Of a stretch of DNA of 64,000 bases, positions 1 through 10,927 are shown in pieces (the first letter of the stretch is position 1; each line of letters opens with the position of its first letter). Made by a program: the position numbers and the translations under genes. The DNA comes from Diplonema papillatum (lineage: Eukaryota > Euglenozoa > Diplonemea > Diplonemida > Diplonemidae), in NCBI GenBank assembly GCA_030068145.1, contig JAPJBO010000093.1, forward strand, positions 62,001-126,000, read 5' to 3'. The notes under the pieces were generated by a model that was not told the origin of the DNA, made no database searches, and saw nothing but the letters and a program-made list of their open reading frames with translations.

Positions 1-581
1 CAGGTGCCCTCGAGAGGGCGGGAAAAGTGGACGGACGCTCGTTTAGGCTGAAATAATGGCTGCAGAATGCGAAACAAAAATTCCTAGGCAGAATAATTGC
101 GTTCTAGGCGAAATCGCAACTGTTGGCGGGAGGGCAAAAGAAGAGTGTTGGCCCAACCCTGGGCCCAAGCCACCTTATTTCAGTTTTTTTGGGACGAGAT
201 TTAGGCGAAACTTGCCTAAATTGCTAGGGCTCGATAATCCTGACCCTGTCCTATCCTAAAGGGTTCGCACTGTGGGGTAAGGCGACCCTTCCGTTTCAAG
301 GTGGTCCATGAGGCCGAAGTGCCGTGAAGACATCATCAGAAAAGCGCTTGGAAAAAGATATCCGGCCGACAGCTTTCGCAGAGAAATTGACCATTTCAAT
401 CTTCGAGGTTACGTCGCGCCAAGCCCCGCCACGACAACTGCACGGTAAGGGGAGCTCTTGTTTCTGCTTTGCGACAATTGCAATTCTCCTCCGAAAAATG
501 TACACCGCCTGCCATGGTGGCGTTGGTCAACGTACGCCGTCACTTAAAAACACTGAAAGTGCCCAGGAACCTGGGACCTGG

Positions 582-690
582 ATCATGATAAGTTGCTACC
601 TGAAGCCACCTAGGAATTGCGTTCAGGGCAGTGCAGTCAACGATAAATTCTAGCTTCCTTTCCTCGTTCTCGTACTCTCGCGGTGTGCGG
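582..690 (+). repeat. Dispersed repeat family R2, diverged copy
   Basis: This segment resembles 4421-4548 and 14221-14336. All three share a start near CATGAT, a CACCT block, a block like GGGCTCAGGGTAGTG, then GTCAACGA, and a tail like CTCTCGCGGTGT. This copy is the most diverged of the three. Confidence 0.6.
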
Positions 691-876
691 GGGTTCCCTT
701 TTCTTTCGACCAGGGACACCGACTAGCTCGTCTGTGCAGCCCCGAGTTACCACGTGTGTAGGCTTGCGCCACCACTGCATCCATGCCGTTCTCCTGCCGC
801 TGTTTGCGCTTCGTACCCAACCTGCGGAGTCTTACACTCCCTGTTCCCCTTTTTCCACCTGTGTTTGTCTATTTAA

Positions 877-1052
877 CATTTTCTTCGAGAAGACTTGATG
901 CTGGCATCAGGAATACACGTAACATTTTCTTCGAGAAGACTTGATGCTGGCATCAGGAATTCACGTAACTCTTTCTTCGAGAAGACTTGATGCCGGCATC
1001 AGGAATTCACGTAACATTTTCTTCGAGAAGACTTGATGCTGGCATCAGGATC
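877..1052 (+). repeat. 46-bp tandem repeat, about four units
   Basis: A unit of about 46 bp containing TTCTTCGAGAAGACTTGATG followed by CTGGCATCAGGAAT is repeated nearly four times. The core is a diverged form of the palindrome TTGATGCTAGCATCAA that marks dispersed family R1 elsewhere in the window, so this array looks like a tandemly amplified R1 end. Confidence 0.85.
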
Positions 1053-1124
1053 TTCGATTGAGACCACCGGTCTAAATCTGCAACGCAAAACTAATCCCTG
1101 GATCCTTCACTAGCTGAGCTAAAC
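1053..1124 (-). repeat. Possible tRNA-like SINE head
   Basis: Read on the minus strand, the segment begins GGTTTAGCTCAGCTAGTGAA, which resembles an RNA polymerase III A box. The segment near 1065 is only a poor B-box match. The acceptor ends do not pair, so it is not a working tRNA gene. Its position next to the R1-type array could mean a tRNA-derived SINE, but the support is weak. Confidence 0.25.
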
Positions 1125-2079
1125 CTTTTCAACCGACAACGTGGAATACAGTCACGAAGCAGTTTACCAGGAGTAACCGTGCAACCAACCACCAAAACCG
1201 CGGTTGCGCCAGTATGCTAATGGAGCTTGCGTCAACGCAGCGGCTGGAATCAGGGGCTTCCCTTGCATTCTTTTTGCTCCATTCATGCACGTGCGCAGCC
1301 AACCAGCAATGTGATACGGCCAGACCACGAGACAGGTCAATCATCTTTGCCTGCGGTCTCTTATATAGTATGCGAGTCCAGCAGGGAATAGTTGACCACA
1401 CCTCTCGAGTTTGTGCTGCTCACGATTGCGAGAGGCGGAAAACGTACCCGAAACTCCGTCCCCCAGCCCTTCCCTTTCGCGAGAAGCGACGAGCAAAAAC
1501 ACCCCCTCTTTTTCTTGTATAAGCACGCTGCTTTGTAGGAAATACTTGAGGAGGCTGCCAGTTATGCCTCTGTGGTACTCACCAGCATGTCGATGACGTA
1601 TGCAGCATGTCGATGACGTATGCGCAAGGGAAACCCACGAGAACGATCATTCGCCACCCGGACCAACGTTCCAGGAATCGGATTATTAGCGGTTAGACTC
1701 TTGCGAGTGGGCCCGATTCTGACTTGTCCTTTTCTGATTCTTTTTGTGAATATCACCTGCTTTGAACTCAAGGAGACCGCCAGTTGCAAAAAAGTCTCAA
1801 ATACTGTCGTACTCATCAGCATCCTCTAGCCTCCTTCGAAACAAGCACCGAGCGGTCCTACCACAGCGAAACGACGATCTACCGCAAGCCGTCGCCAGCC
1901 AGGGTACGTCGAGCTGTGCCCTGGTGTCGTCACCCACGTGCCAGAGGGGTCGGCCGTTACACGCTTTCGACAGGACGGCTTGCAGCCACTGTAGCAACAC
2001 ATGCTGAAGTAAGATGACCGGGAGCTCTCCGGAGAGATGGTTTCGGCACTCTACCTCGTCGCTCTCTCTCCTCTCAGTG

Positions 2080-2234
2080 GTTTCGGGAGGAGAGTTGCTG
2101 TCTGCCCCTGCGGTCTTTGTGTGTTTCGTACTTGATCAACAGGTCCACCCCCCCGCACGCCAAGTCTGCCCTTCGGTATTTGCTCGTCCAGAACTTCTCT
2201 CACTTCGTTTGCAAAGTTCTTGGTCCCTCTCTCT
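2080..2234 (+). repeat. Dispersed repeat family R4, copy 1
   Basis: About 155 bp matches 21840-21987 closely. Shared blocks include GGGAGG.GAGTTGCTGT, CTGCGGTCTTTGTG, CCCCCGCACGCCAAGTC and GAACTTC.CTCACTTCGTT. Here it ends in a short CCCTCTCTCTC stub. In the other copy the same position carries a long CT microsatellite. Confidence 0.85.
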
Positions 2235-2425
2235 CAATGGGTCGGAAGCCCTGTTTTAACTCTCCCGAGGTGTGACACGTTTCCGGATTGCGGCTAGGAA
2301 CGCGAGCCGCCATCCGTTGGGGCTCCTCTCTCGCCGTTTGCAGCACGGCTAGGGCCTTCGGCACCGCATGTCTTCATACCATTGCACGCGTCGCATGTCG
2401 GCAGCTCGTAGCCAGGCACTTCCGG

Positions 2426-2580
2426 TAAAGGGGGGTCGAATAATAACACCTGTGTTATTATTCGATTTGTCGAATTAAAAAAAAGTTCCGGGTAGCCGGA
2501 CAGTAGCAGGATCAAGTAGTGGTATAGTGTTTTTCGACAACCAGACGTGTGTCAAATAGCTGTTGTGTCTGTCACTCTCG
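2426..2580 (+). mobile_element. MITE-like element M1, copy 1
   Basis: This copy shares most of its length with 59171-59344, including TTCCGGGTAGCCG and GACGTGTGTCAAATA. It starts TAAAGGGGGGTCGAATAATA and contains a perfect 14-bp hairpin at 2436-2465 with a 2-nt loop. Its right end has lost the inverted repeat that the second copy still has. There is no coding capacity. A non-autonomous DNA transposon is the likely origin. Confidence 0.65.
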
Positions 2581-3294
2581 TTCACCGCTCCTGCTCTGCT
2601 TGCCGCGCGCCGTATGGTTGGAGTAAAAGGTGAGGTGAAGCCAGAAAGCTGCTAATCTTGCTGCTGACCACATGAACGTGATGCCACGGGAACTCCGAAG
2701 AAAAATGAAGCAAGTGGGAAGGGAGGGAGGGGAAGCAAGCTACTTTGTTTCTCTGGACGGATTGGAGCGGCAAACCTGTCGTTCGGAGTATTATGAGTCT
2801 TCAAAGAAACAGTATTATTTTCCGACGAAAAGAACAGGAAACTGACCAACTTCCGAGCACAAACAACAGTACAGGGTGTACTGCCCCCGCCTGTACTAAA
2901 GAGAACCTTTCCACAGCAACAGCTCGTTGAACGAAAATTAATCCAGGAGAAAGCATAGTGGTTGCTTAGCAAGAGGAAATCGGTTGGTCGCAAAAGCGAC
3001 CAAACCGGCTGCGGCACCTTTGGGGAGCGACATTCACCGCGGTCGTAGTTTCGCATAATAATTTCAGCGAGGCAGCACAAGCCATTTTTCACCATTTTCA
3101 CAACAAGTCCTTCATACTGCGAAGGAACCGCTGGGTCATTCTGAAGCAAGGGTTTCTATCCCCGGGAGGACCCTAACTACTGGTCGCATGGGTCTCACAT
3201 GCGAGGCGGGTGCGCTAGCATTCGATATAAAAACCTGAGCAATTCGTGCGATAGCATGGACACAGCGTGCGAAGGACGTGTGTGCTTGCTTCCC

Positions 3295-3347
3295 ACCATG
3301 CATGAGAGGCCATGTTCTGTCCAAACATTAAACTAAGACTTCCCCCT
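3295..3347 (+). repeat. Dispersed repeat family R1, partial
   Basis: The segment has CATGCATGAGAGGC, then a block like TTCTGTCCAAACATTAAACT, then a C-rich end, as in 22196-22280 and 47951-48027. The palindromic half that precedes this in other copies is missing. Confidence 0.7.
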
Positions 3348-4287
3348 CTGCTTCAGATTAACAGTCTCCTTCAACTTGTCGCTACGCTTGCCCAGGGGGA
3401 TATCCGAGAGCGAATTCGAGAGTCATGCGGAAAACAAAGCGAACAAGACAATCAATTTCAATACGATAAAGATATCGAAAACGTACCGCAGAACAAAAAC
3501 AAAGCTGTACTCGGCAGAAGGCGCTGAGTCGTCAGGACTGAGAAAGATTAGAAAAGAGTGGACGAATCAGGACAAGGGGCCCTGAGCTCCCGGCAGGTCT
3601 AAAGGAGCTCGGAACGAATGAGTGCAACAGGCGTTCTTTCTACTTCAGTTGTTGAAGAACGATACCGGCTTGCGCACATCCTCCCTTCCCCCCCTGCATC
3701 AGCTCCGTTCGAAGCTTTTTTTTTTTTAGCCACATGTAGTGCTCCCGCTATCCTCACTTTTGGTGAGGAATTCCAAAACCTGTTTTGGGCTTGTTTTTTT
3801 TTTTTTTTTGGTGCCCCCCAATTTTTTTACCCCCGTGTTGTGCAGGTTGTTAGCTTCGTTTTTGCCTTGGTTTCTCGACCAACTTTCTTTGGCCGCTCTG
3901 AGACCGACAAGCTTTTGCCCAGGGGGGGTTCGGGGGGCTTTGCCCCCCGTCGAACGGTACGGTACAGGTGGAGAAAGTTTGCACTTCTCAGTCTGTTTGT
4001 CACAATAAACACTGCACATTCCTGGAGGCAAAAGCCCATTCGAATTCAACCAAAACTCGATACTGCGTGCTGCTACATCATTGGCACGATTAGACGCAGA
4101 CCAGAGATCACATGGAACAAGGCACTTGTGTCGACTCGGAGAGAATCTGTCAAGAAATCCGGGGCTGCTTCTGATCCTCGACTCTCTTTCTCGGCTCCAG
4201 CCCCCGTGGCAGCCCCAGACTTCTGCCCGCCAGCCCACGAGTAGACTGTGATGCAGTGCTTTGGCTACACGATACCACCAACGGGAA

Positions 4288-4366
4288 AAAGGTGAGGAAT
4301 TCCTCATGAGGAAATCCTCACCCTCTTTTTTCGAGCCTCTTTTTTTTTGAGGAATTCCTCGCACTT
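4288..4366. repeat. Nested palindromes built on GAGGAATTCCTC
   Basis: A 30-bp near-perfect palindrome (GTGAGGAATTCCTCA followed by its complement with one mismatch) is followed within 50 bp by another GAGGAATTCCTC. Poly-T tracts lie between them. There is no evidence of coding. Confidence 0.7.
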
Positions 4367-4420
4367 TTTCGTTAGCGGGAGCACTGGCCACATGCAATGT
4401 GTGAGGAAAGTAGGACCTTC

Positions 4421-4548
4421 TGATCATGATCATTTGCCAAATTTGCCACCTGAACCCACGTCCAGGATTTGGGCTCAGGGTAGTGCGGTCAACGAAAACT
4501 CTAGTTTCCCTTTCTACCTTCTCCTACTCTCGCGGTGTACGGTTTTGT
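4421..4548 (+). repeat. Dispersed repeat family R2
   Basis: This copy is nearly identical to 14221-14336 over about 115 bp, with TCATGATCATTTGCCAAATT at the start, CGTCCAGGATTTGGGCTCAG in the middle and CTCGCG.TGTACGGTTTT at the end. The other copy lacks a few bases in the middle. Confidence 0.9.
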
Positions 4549-5640
4549 CCGGAAAAGCAATTCGAACTATCGACGACGTGCGCTGTTCGGTTTGTTCGCA
4601 AAGGTTGCCAGGGGCTGGGGCGGACCACGTAGCGAATTCTCGTGTGCGGCCGATGCTGTTTTCAGTTCGATGCAGCAGGAAGTTGACCAGGCCTGATCAA
4701 CTGCCTCCACTACTTCGGATTTTTATCCTTTATTTCATCCTCCTCTAGTTCGACCACCAGTTCTGTCCTTTGGGATCCAAGCACTCACACCTCGTGATAC
4801 TCGGCTCTCCCAGCCTTTGCCGTGGGAGAAGCCGTACACTGACTTCCAGTATATGGACACCTGATCCCGTATTCGCTGCAGTTCCCAGAGCTGGGGGTCG
4901 TTCCTACCCCGTAGTCGATCATCGTGCGTCCTATAGCTATATTAGTACATTTGTGCTGAAGGAACAGTTCCGGAACAACGGTCGCACAAGGAAGGGTGAA
5001 ATAAAACACTCAAAGAAGTACCAGTACAGGAAAGCTTTCGTACACGTTTGCACACTGTGCGCACGCGAAGAATAACGACCTTGTCGTTTTCGCTATCGTC
5101 CGTTACTTCATTCATCAGTGCAAGTCCCAGCGTTCGGAAATGTTTCTTCTGCAATGTTGCTCTCTTCGATCTGTTCATTTCTATTCCCTGCAGCCCTTTC
5201 TTATGCTTCACCCATCTGTTCGCTTCAAAGAAGAAATGAAAACAAGAACCTGAAGTCGAATTAACGATCAACTACCGCTCTCACGAGTGGGCCCCATCCT
5301 CCCGCCCCAAGTTAGGCACACTCCGACTCAGCACACCTGCTTTGGCATTCGTTCATTTCCTTTGAGTCCCTGCACAATGTGATTACGCGTGGCGATGAAG
5401 TCGACGCTGGTTGCCGCGGCGGTGCAGCCAGAAAGTGTGGCTGGTTGCGGTTGCAGCTCGCACGACCAGTTACTCGGGCAACTACCTCTTCGGGTGCGCA
5501 CCGAGACTTGTTTCCGGTGCTCGCATAATTCGGCTCATCCGAGGTCGCTTTGCGTCCTTTTTCTTCTTTGCTGGCGTGCATACTTCTTTCTATGTCCCCG
5601 TGCGCGCGTTGGGCACGTCTTCTTCCTGCTGGCGTCGGTG

Positions 5641-8448
5641 CCCTGCAGGATGCCTGTCACATAGCCCTGCAGGATGCCTGTTACATAGCCCTGCGGGATG
5701 CCTGTTTCATAGCCCTGCAGGATGCCTGTTACATAGCCCTGCAGGATGCCTGTTACATAGCCCTGCAGGATGCCTGTTACATAGCCCTGCAGGATGCCTG
5801 TTACATAGCCCTGCAGGATGCCTGTCACATAGCCCTGCAGGATACCTGTTACATAGCCCTGCGGGATGCCTGTTACATAGCCCTGCAGGATGCCTGTTAC
5901 ATAGCCCTGCAGGATGCCTGTCACATAGCCCTGCAGGATGCCTGTTACATAGCCCTGCAGGATGCCTGTTACATAGCCCTGCAGGATGCCTGTTACATAG
6001 CCCTGCAGGATGCCTGTTACATAGCCCTGCAGGATGCCTGTTACATAGCCCTGCAGGATGCCTGTTACATAGCCCTGCAGGATGCCTGTCACATAGCCCT
6101 GCAGGATGCCTGTCACATAGCCCTGCAGGATGCCTGTTACATAGCCCTGCAGGATGCCTGTTACATAGCCCTGCAGGATGCCTGTTACATAGCCCTGCAG
6201 GATGCCTGTTACATAGCCCTGCAGGATGCCTGTTACATAGCCCTGCAGGATGCCTGTCACATAGCCCTGCAGGATGCCTGTTACATAGCCCTGCAGGATG
6301 CCTGTTACATAGCCCTGCAGGATGCCTGTTACATAGCCCTGCAGGATGCCTGTCACATAGCCCTGCAGGATGCCTGTCACATAGCCCTGCAGGATGCCTG
6401 TTACATAGCCCTGCAGGATGCCTGTTACATAGCCCTGCAGGATGCCTGTTACATAGCCCTGCAGGATGCCTGTCACATAGCCCTGCAGGATGCCTGTTAC
6501 ATAGCCCTGCAGGATGCCTGTTACATAGCCCTGCAGGATGCCTGTCACATAGCCCTGCAGGATGCCTGTTACATAGCCCTGCAGGATGCCTGTTACATAG
6601 CCCTGCAGGATGCCTGTTACATAGCCCTGCAGGATGCCTGTTACATAGCCCTGCAGGATGCCTGTTACATAGCCCTGCAGGATGCCTGTCACATAGCCCT
6701 GCAGGATGCCTGTTACATAGCCCTGCAGGATGCCTGTTACATAGCCCTGCAGGATGCCTGTTACATAGCCCTGCAGGATGCCTGTCACATAGCCCTGCAG
6801 GATGCCTGTTACATAGCCCTGCAGGATGCCTGTTACATAGCCCTGCAGGATGCCTGTTACATAGCCCTGCAGGATGCCTGTCACATAGCCCTGCAGGATG
6901 CCTGTCACATAGCCCTGCAGGATGCCTGTTACATAGCCCTGCAGGATGCCTGTTACATAGCCCTGCAGGATGCCTGTTACATAGCCCTGCAGGATGCCTG
7001 TTACATAGCCCTGCAGGATGCCTGTTACATAGCCCTGCAGGATGCCTGTTACATAGCCCTGCAGGATGCCTGTCACATAGCCCTGCAGGATGCCTGTTAC
7101 ATAGCCCTGCAGGATGCCTGTTACATAGCCCTGCAGGATGCCTGTTACATAGCCCTGCAGGATGCCTGTTACATAGCCCTGCAGGATGCCTGTTACATAG
7201 CCCTGCAGGATGCCTGTTACATAGCCCTGCAGGATGCCTGTTACATAGCCCTGCAGGATGCCTGTTACATAGCCCTGCAGGATGCCTGTTACATAGCCCT
7301 GCAGGATGCCTGTCACATAGCCCTGCAGGATGCCTGTTACATAGCCCTGCAGGATGCCTGTTACATAGCCCTGCAGGATGCCTGTTACATAGCCCTGCAG
7401 GATGCCTGTTACATAGCCCTGCAGGATGCCTGTTACATAGCCCTGCAGGATGCCTGTTACATAGCCCTGCAGGATGCCTGTTACATAGCCCTGCAGGATG
7501 CCTGTTACATAGCCCTGCAGGATGCCTGTTACATAGCCCTGCAGGATGCCTGTCACATAGCCCTGCAGGATGCCTGTCACATAGCCCTGCAGGATGCCTG
7601 TTACATAGCCCTGCAGGATGCCTGTTACATAGCCCTGCAGGATGCCTGTTACATAGCCCTGCAGGATGCCTGTTACATAGCCCTGCAGGATGCCTGTCAC
7701 ATAGCCCTGCAGGATGCCTGTTACATAGCCCTGCAGGATGCCTGTTACATAGCCCTGCAGGATGCCTGTTACATAGCCCTGCAGGATGCCTGTTACATAG
7801 CCCTGCAGGATGCCTGTTACATAGCCCTGCAGGATGCCTGTTACATAGCCCTGCAGGATGCCTGTTACATAGCCCTGCAGGATGCCTGTTACATAGCCCT
7901 GCAGGATGCCTGTCACATAGCCCTGCAGGATGCCTGTTACATAGCCCTGCAGGATGCCTGTTACATAGCCCTGCAGGATGCCTGTTACATAGCCCTGCAG
8001 GATGCCTGTTACATAGCCCTGCAGGATGCCTGTTACATAGCCCTGCAGGATGCCTGTTACATAGCCCTGCAGGATGCCTGTTACATAGCCCTGCAGGATG
8101 CCTGTTACATAGCCCTGCAGGATGCCTGTTACATAGCCCTGCAGGATGCCTGTTACATAGCCCTGCAGGATGCCTGTCACATAGCCCTGCAGGATGCCTG
8201 TTACATAGCCCTGCAGGATGCCTGTTACATAGCCCTGCAGGATGCCTGTTACATAGCCCTGCAGGATGCCTGTTACATAGCCCTGCAGGATGCCTGTCAC
8301 ATAGCCCTGCAGGATGCCTGTTACATAGCCCTGCGGGATGCCTGTTACATAGCCCTGCAGGATGCCTGTCACATAGCCCTGCAGGATGCCTGTTACATAG
8401 CCCTGCAGCATGCCTGTCACATAGCCCTGCAGGATGCCTGTCACAGAG
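5641..8448. repeat. 24-bp minisatellite, 117 units
   Basis: A 24-bp unit beginning CCCTGCAGGATGCC repeats without any length change from 5641 to 8448, exactly 117 units. The main variation is T or C in the GTTACAT/GTCACAT block. Rare changes occur near 5692, 5842, 5862, 8333, 8409 and 8445. Because 24 is a multiple of three, two frames on each strand stay open across the array, giving apparent proteins of about 920-1,130 residues with 8-residue repeats. The flanks look non-coding and resemble a dispersed repeat at 19057-19340, so I call it a satellite rather than a gene. Confidence 0.95.
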
Positions 8449-9742
8449 CCCTGCCGGTGCTTTCATCGCTGGCAACGGAGAAGCGGCGGACGTGCCTTTC
8501 CCACGGTGTGCGGCCTTTCGTGTCTTCGAGGCGACCTGCCGGTGGAGCTGGTTCGCCTTGGTCCTTCGCCTCGTCCCAGGCGTTCAGATGGCGGGCTGTC
8601 TTGGCACGCAGCTCCTCGCCGGTAGCTCAAACCCGACCGGCAATACAAACAGCGGCGCCCTTTCGCCTCAAACGTCGCCCACTACCACCCCTAAACGCCA
8701 GGCTTTATCCCCACACGGGACGAGAAACCCACACACCCACACCGAAGAAGAGGAAACTACGCAGTTCCGCGTAAGAATTAGGAAAACCCATTCTGCACCT
8801 ACATAACCAAAAGCAAGAAGAACACTACATATTCCAAACCAGTCGAAAGAATAAAAAAGAAAGGAACTGCTAGAATAGAAAAGAAGAAGGACCCCAACAC
8901 ATTACCCCAGTCTGCTGCCCGTAGTAGTTCGGTGGTCTAAAGAGCAGTTCTTCTTCTCTGCCTTCCCGGGCAAATCCAGTTGGTTAAAAAGCTTCGGCTT
9001 TACTAATTAATTGCTTCACCTCTCACTTCGACATCTACATCATGCACGGCGGTCCTTTTCTGACTCCCGCGGAAGTCGCACCGCATGCCTCTGTCGCATC
9101 ATCCGTGTCATCGTCGTCGTCGTACGCTGCGAATGTTCGTATCGAAAAGGCTTTGACATTCACGGCATGCCACAACGCTTTTCTTTTGTGATGGAAGCTC
9201 CTGCATTGTAGGAAGCACAGGTTGCAAACGTTAATGATAGTGCGGTACTCATCCGCATACCGGTATTTTCTCCGGTTGGTATGTAGAGCCTGGTGCAGAC
9301 CTCGAAGTCTACGCTACTAAGTGGCGCAAGTGGTTGTTGGGTCCGGCACGTGGTTGCGTCTCCTCCGCGCCGTCGCAACCACATAGCACTTGTTTCCTCC
9401 CTCTCCTCAGAGCCTTCTTGTCCGGTTGTCCCACTGGATTGCTTGACCCGTCGGAACAAATATCCGGCTGGTATAACCAGTACACTAGCGGCACATCAGC
9501 CATGTCTTTTGAAAGGAAACGCGTTTCAATACACCCGCCAAAGAGAAGGATGTGTAAAGGGAAACGTTTTCAACGTTTCCAATTCCATCCTACACGGTGC
9601 ACTATTCATCGGGAAAACAGTGAAAATGCCTATACAAGCGAGTTCTCACTGGTCAAGACTAGTCTAGTTTTGGTTTTGTGAAGGAATCCCTCAACGCTCT
9701 TTCATTTTCCAGGATAACGGACTCTTTCATTCACTAGGATAA
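8449..9742. other. No supported gene; repeat flanks and low-complexity DNA
   Basis: 8449-8560 continues the dispersed sequence that hosts the minisatellite. The rest holds short unconvincing frames. At 9500-9570 there are GTTTCC/GGAAAC palindromic blocks, and 9589-9604 has the same CCTACACGGTGCACTA block that opens the CTAGT array at 59730. Confidence 0.5.
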
Positions 9743-9952
9743 ATGACTGGTACACTAGTAAGAATGACGAGTGCATGTTGGTTGGCTCCGCCCCTCGGTC
9801 GCCTCTTATGCAAGTGTACGCACAAAAGCGCAAAGGTGGACAACGAAACCGAAGTAGTTGTCGTATGCACCACTCAACCGACGGAGATCCGCAGTTCAAT
9901 TACCTTTGCCGGTACTATTACAATTTTTCAAGTACAACCTCCCTCTCTTCAG

Positions 9953-10927
9953 GCGGCCGGCGACAGTTATGTCACGCCCCCGAGCGTTCCCGCGCCGGGC
10001 AAATTGGTCTACGGGCACTCGTTCACCATTGCCGCCTGCGATGCTAACCAGCCGTACGTTCACGACCCTTACCGCTGGCCGACGACCACCACGGACACCA
10101 CCGCCGAGAGTTCGCTGGCGCTTTTCCCGCCGCTGTTGCCTTGCACGCCTTCCCAGCGCTACCAGCACCCGTACAACGCGGTCAAGCAGGAAGCGCCCAC
10201 CGAAAGAAGCCCGCGCAGCGACGGGAGCGGGGGCAGCGCGCACACCCCGAATTCTCAAGACCTGAGCCGCTTTGCGAGCTCGGTCAGCATGCGCAGCGAT
10301 CGGTTTCCCAGCACTCGGTCCAACACGAGCCCGTCGTTCGGTCCACGAGTCGCGACACCTGTAGCACCCGTCGCCCCCGCGGAATCACCCGAAGCGTCCG
10401 CCGCCCCCTTGGAGGTCTCGTCGTCCGCGGAGTCGCCCGTAGCGTCCGTTGCTCCTTTGGAGTTCTCGTCGTCTGTACCTGAAACGCCTACGGCCGTCTC
10501 CGGCTCCCCCGCTCCCGCGGCTTCGCCGATCTCAGCCGGCATCCCCATGGGCTTGAGCGCCAATGGTTACCCGAAGACGAAGCACTTCCTCAAGAAGGGC
10601 TCCGTAAACGATCGCACGGGGACGTGGATTAGGGGGAACGCAGTCACAAACGTAATGGAAGGCGCCATCGCAGAGCTGGCCGGGCTGAAGGTCGGCATGC
10701 GGATCCTGGAGCTTGATGGCAAGAAGGCCGATCCGGCGGACGTGTCGGCCAGGCTGAGGAAGGCGTGGAAAGACGCCGGACGTGTGGAACTGGTCGTTGA
10801 AACACAGCCCGTGGGCCCGCGCTCCAAGCGATCCTTGGTCAAAGCGCGCGCAAGATTGAGGCAAAAGGCTCTCTCTGCTGATGTAGCCTCCATCGCTGAC
10901 ACGCTCGAACCGCCGTCCGAATCCTGA
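9953..10927 (+). CDS. PDZ-domain protein, last exon or main exon
   Basis: The frame ends at 10927. About 10600-10800 encodes a PDZ-like domain: a glycine-rich start (RTGTWIRG), then VTNVMEGAIAELAGLKVGMR, then ILELDGKKAD and a final strand VELVVE. PDZ domains bind C-terminal peptides and assemble signalling or membrane complexes, but the partner cannot be told. Before the domain is a long Ser/Pro/Ala-rich linker in which an ESPxASxAPLE unit occurs twice, so it is probably disordered. After it is a basic tail. The frame stays open up to an ATG at 9743, but 9690-9830 has repeat-like sequence. A pyrimidine-rich acceptor (CTCTCTTCAG) ends at 9952, so I place the exon start at 9953. Upstream exons were not found. 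Confidence 0.6.
   Translation, partial: AAGDSYVTPPSVPAPGKLVYGHSFTIAACDANQPYVHDPYRWPTTTTDTTAESSLALFPPLLPCTPSQRYQHPYNAVKQEAPTERSPRSDGSGGSAHTPNSQDLSRFASSVSMRSDRFPSTRSNTSPSFGPRVATPVAPVAPAESPEASAAPLEVSSSAESPVASVAPLEFSSSVPETPTAVSGSPAPAASPISAGIPMGLSANGYPKTKHFLKKGSVNDRTGTWIRGNAVTNVMEGAIAELAGLKVGMRILELDGKKADPADVSARLRKAWKDAGRVELVVETQPVGPRSKRSLVKARARLRQKALSADVASIADTLEPPSES

Larger units (their letters stand above)
1..5640. other. Repeat-rich region with no supported gene
   Basis: I see no reading frame here with domain-like sequence, consistent codon use or paired splice sites. The stretch contains pieces of dispersed families listed separately (near 582, 877, 1538, 2080, 2426, 3295 and 4421), homopolymer tracts near 3720 and 3797, and palindromes near 4288. 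Reading frames over 100 codons at 3618-4244 (plus) and 3726-4433 (minus) cross these repeats and look like chance. Confidence 0.6.

Noticed and set aside
3726-4433. 235-codon minus-strand frame
   Set aside because: It crosses poly-T tracts, palindromes and an R2 repeat, and its sequence has no domain character.
5641-8448. CRISPR array
   Set aside because: There are no unique spacers, the units are contiguous and the genome is eukaryotic.
5411-8806. Long frames of about 920-1,130 codons on both strands
   Set aside because: They arise because the 24-bp satellite unit is a multiple of three, so two frames per strand lack stops. Flanks are not protein-like and match a dispersed repeat.
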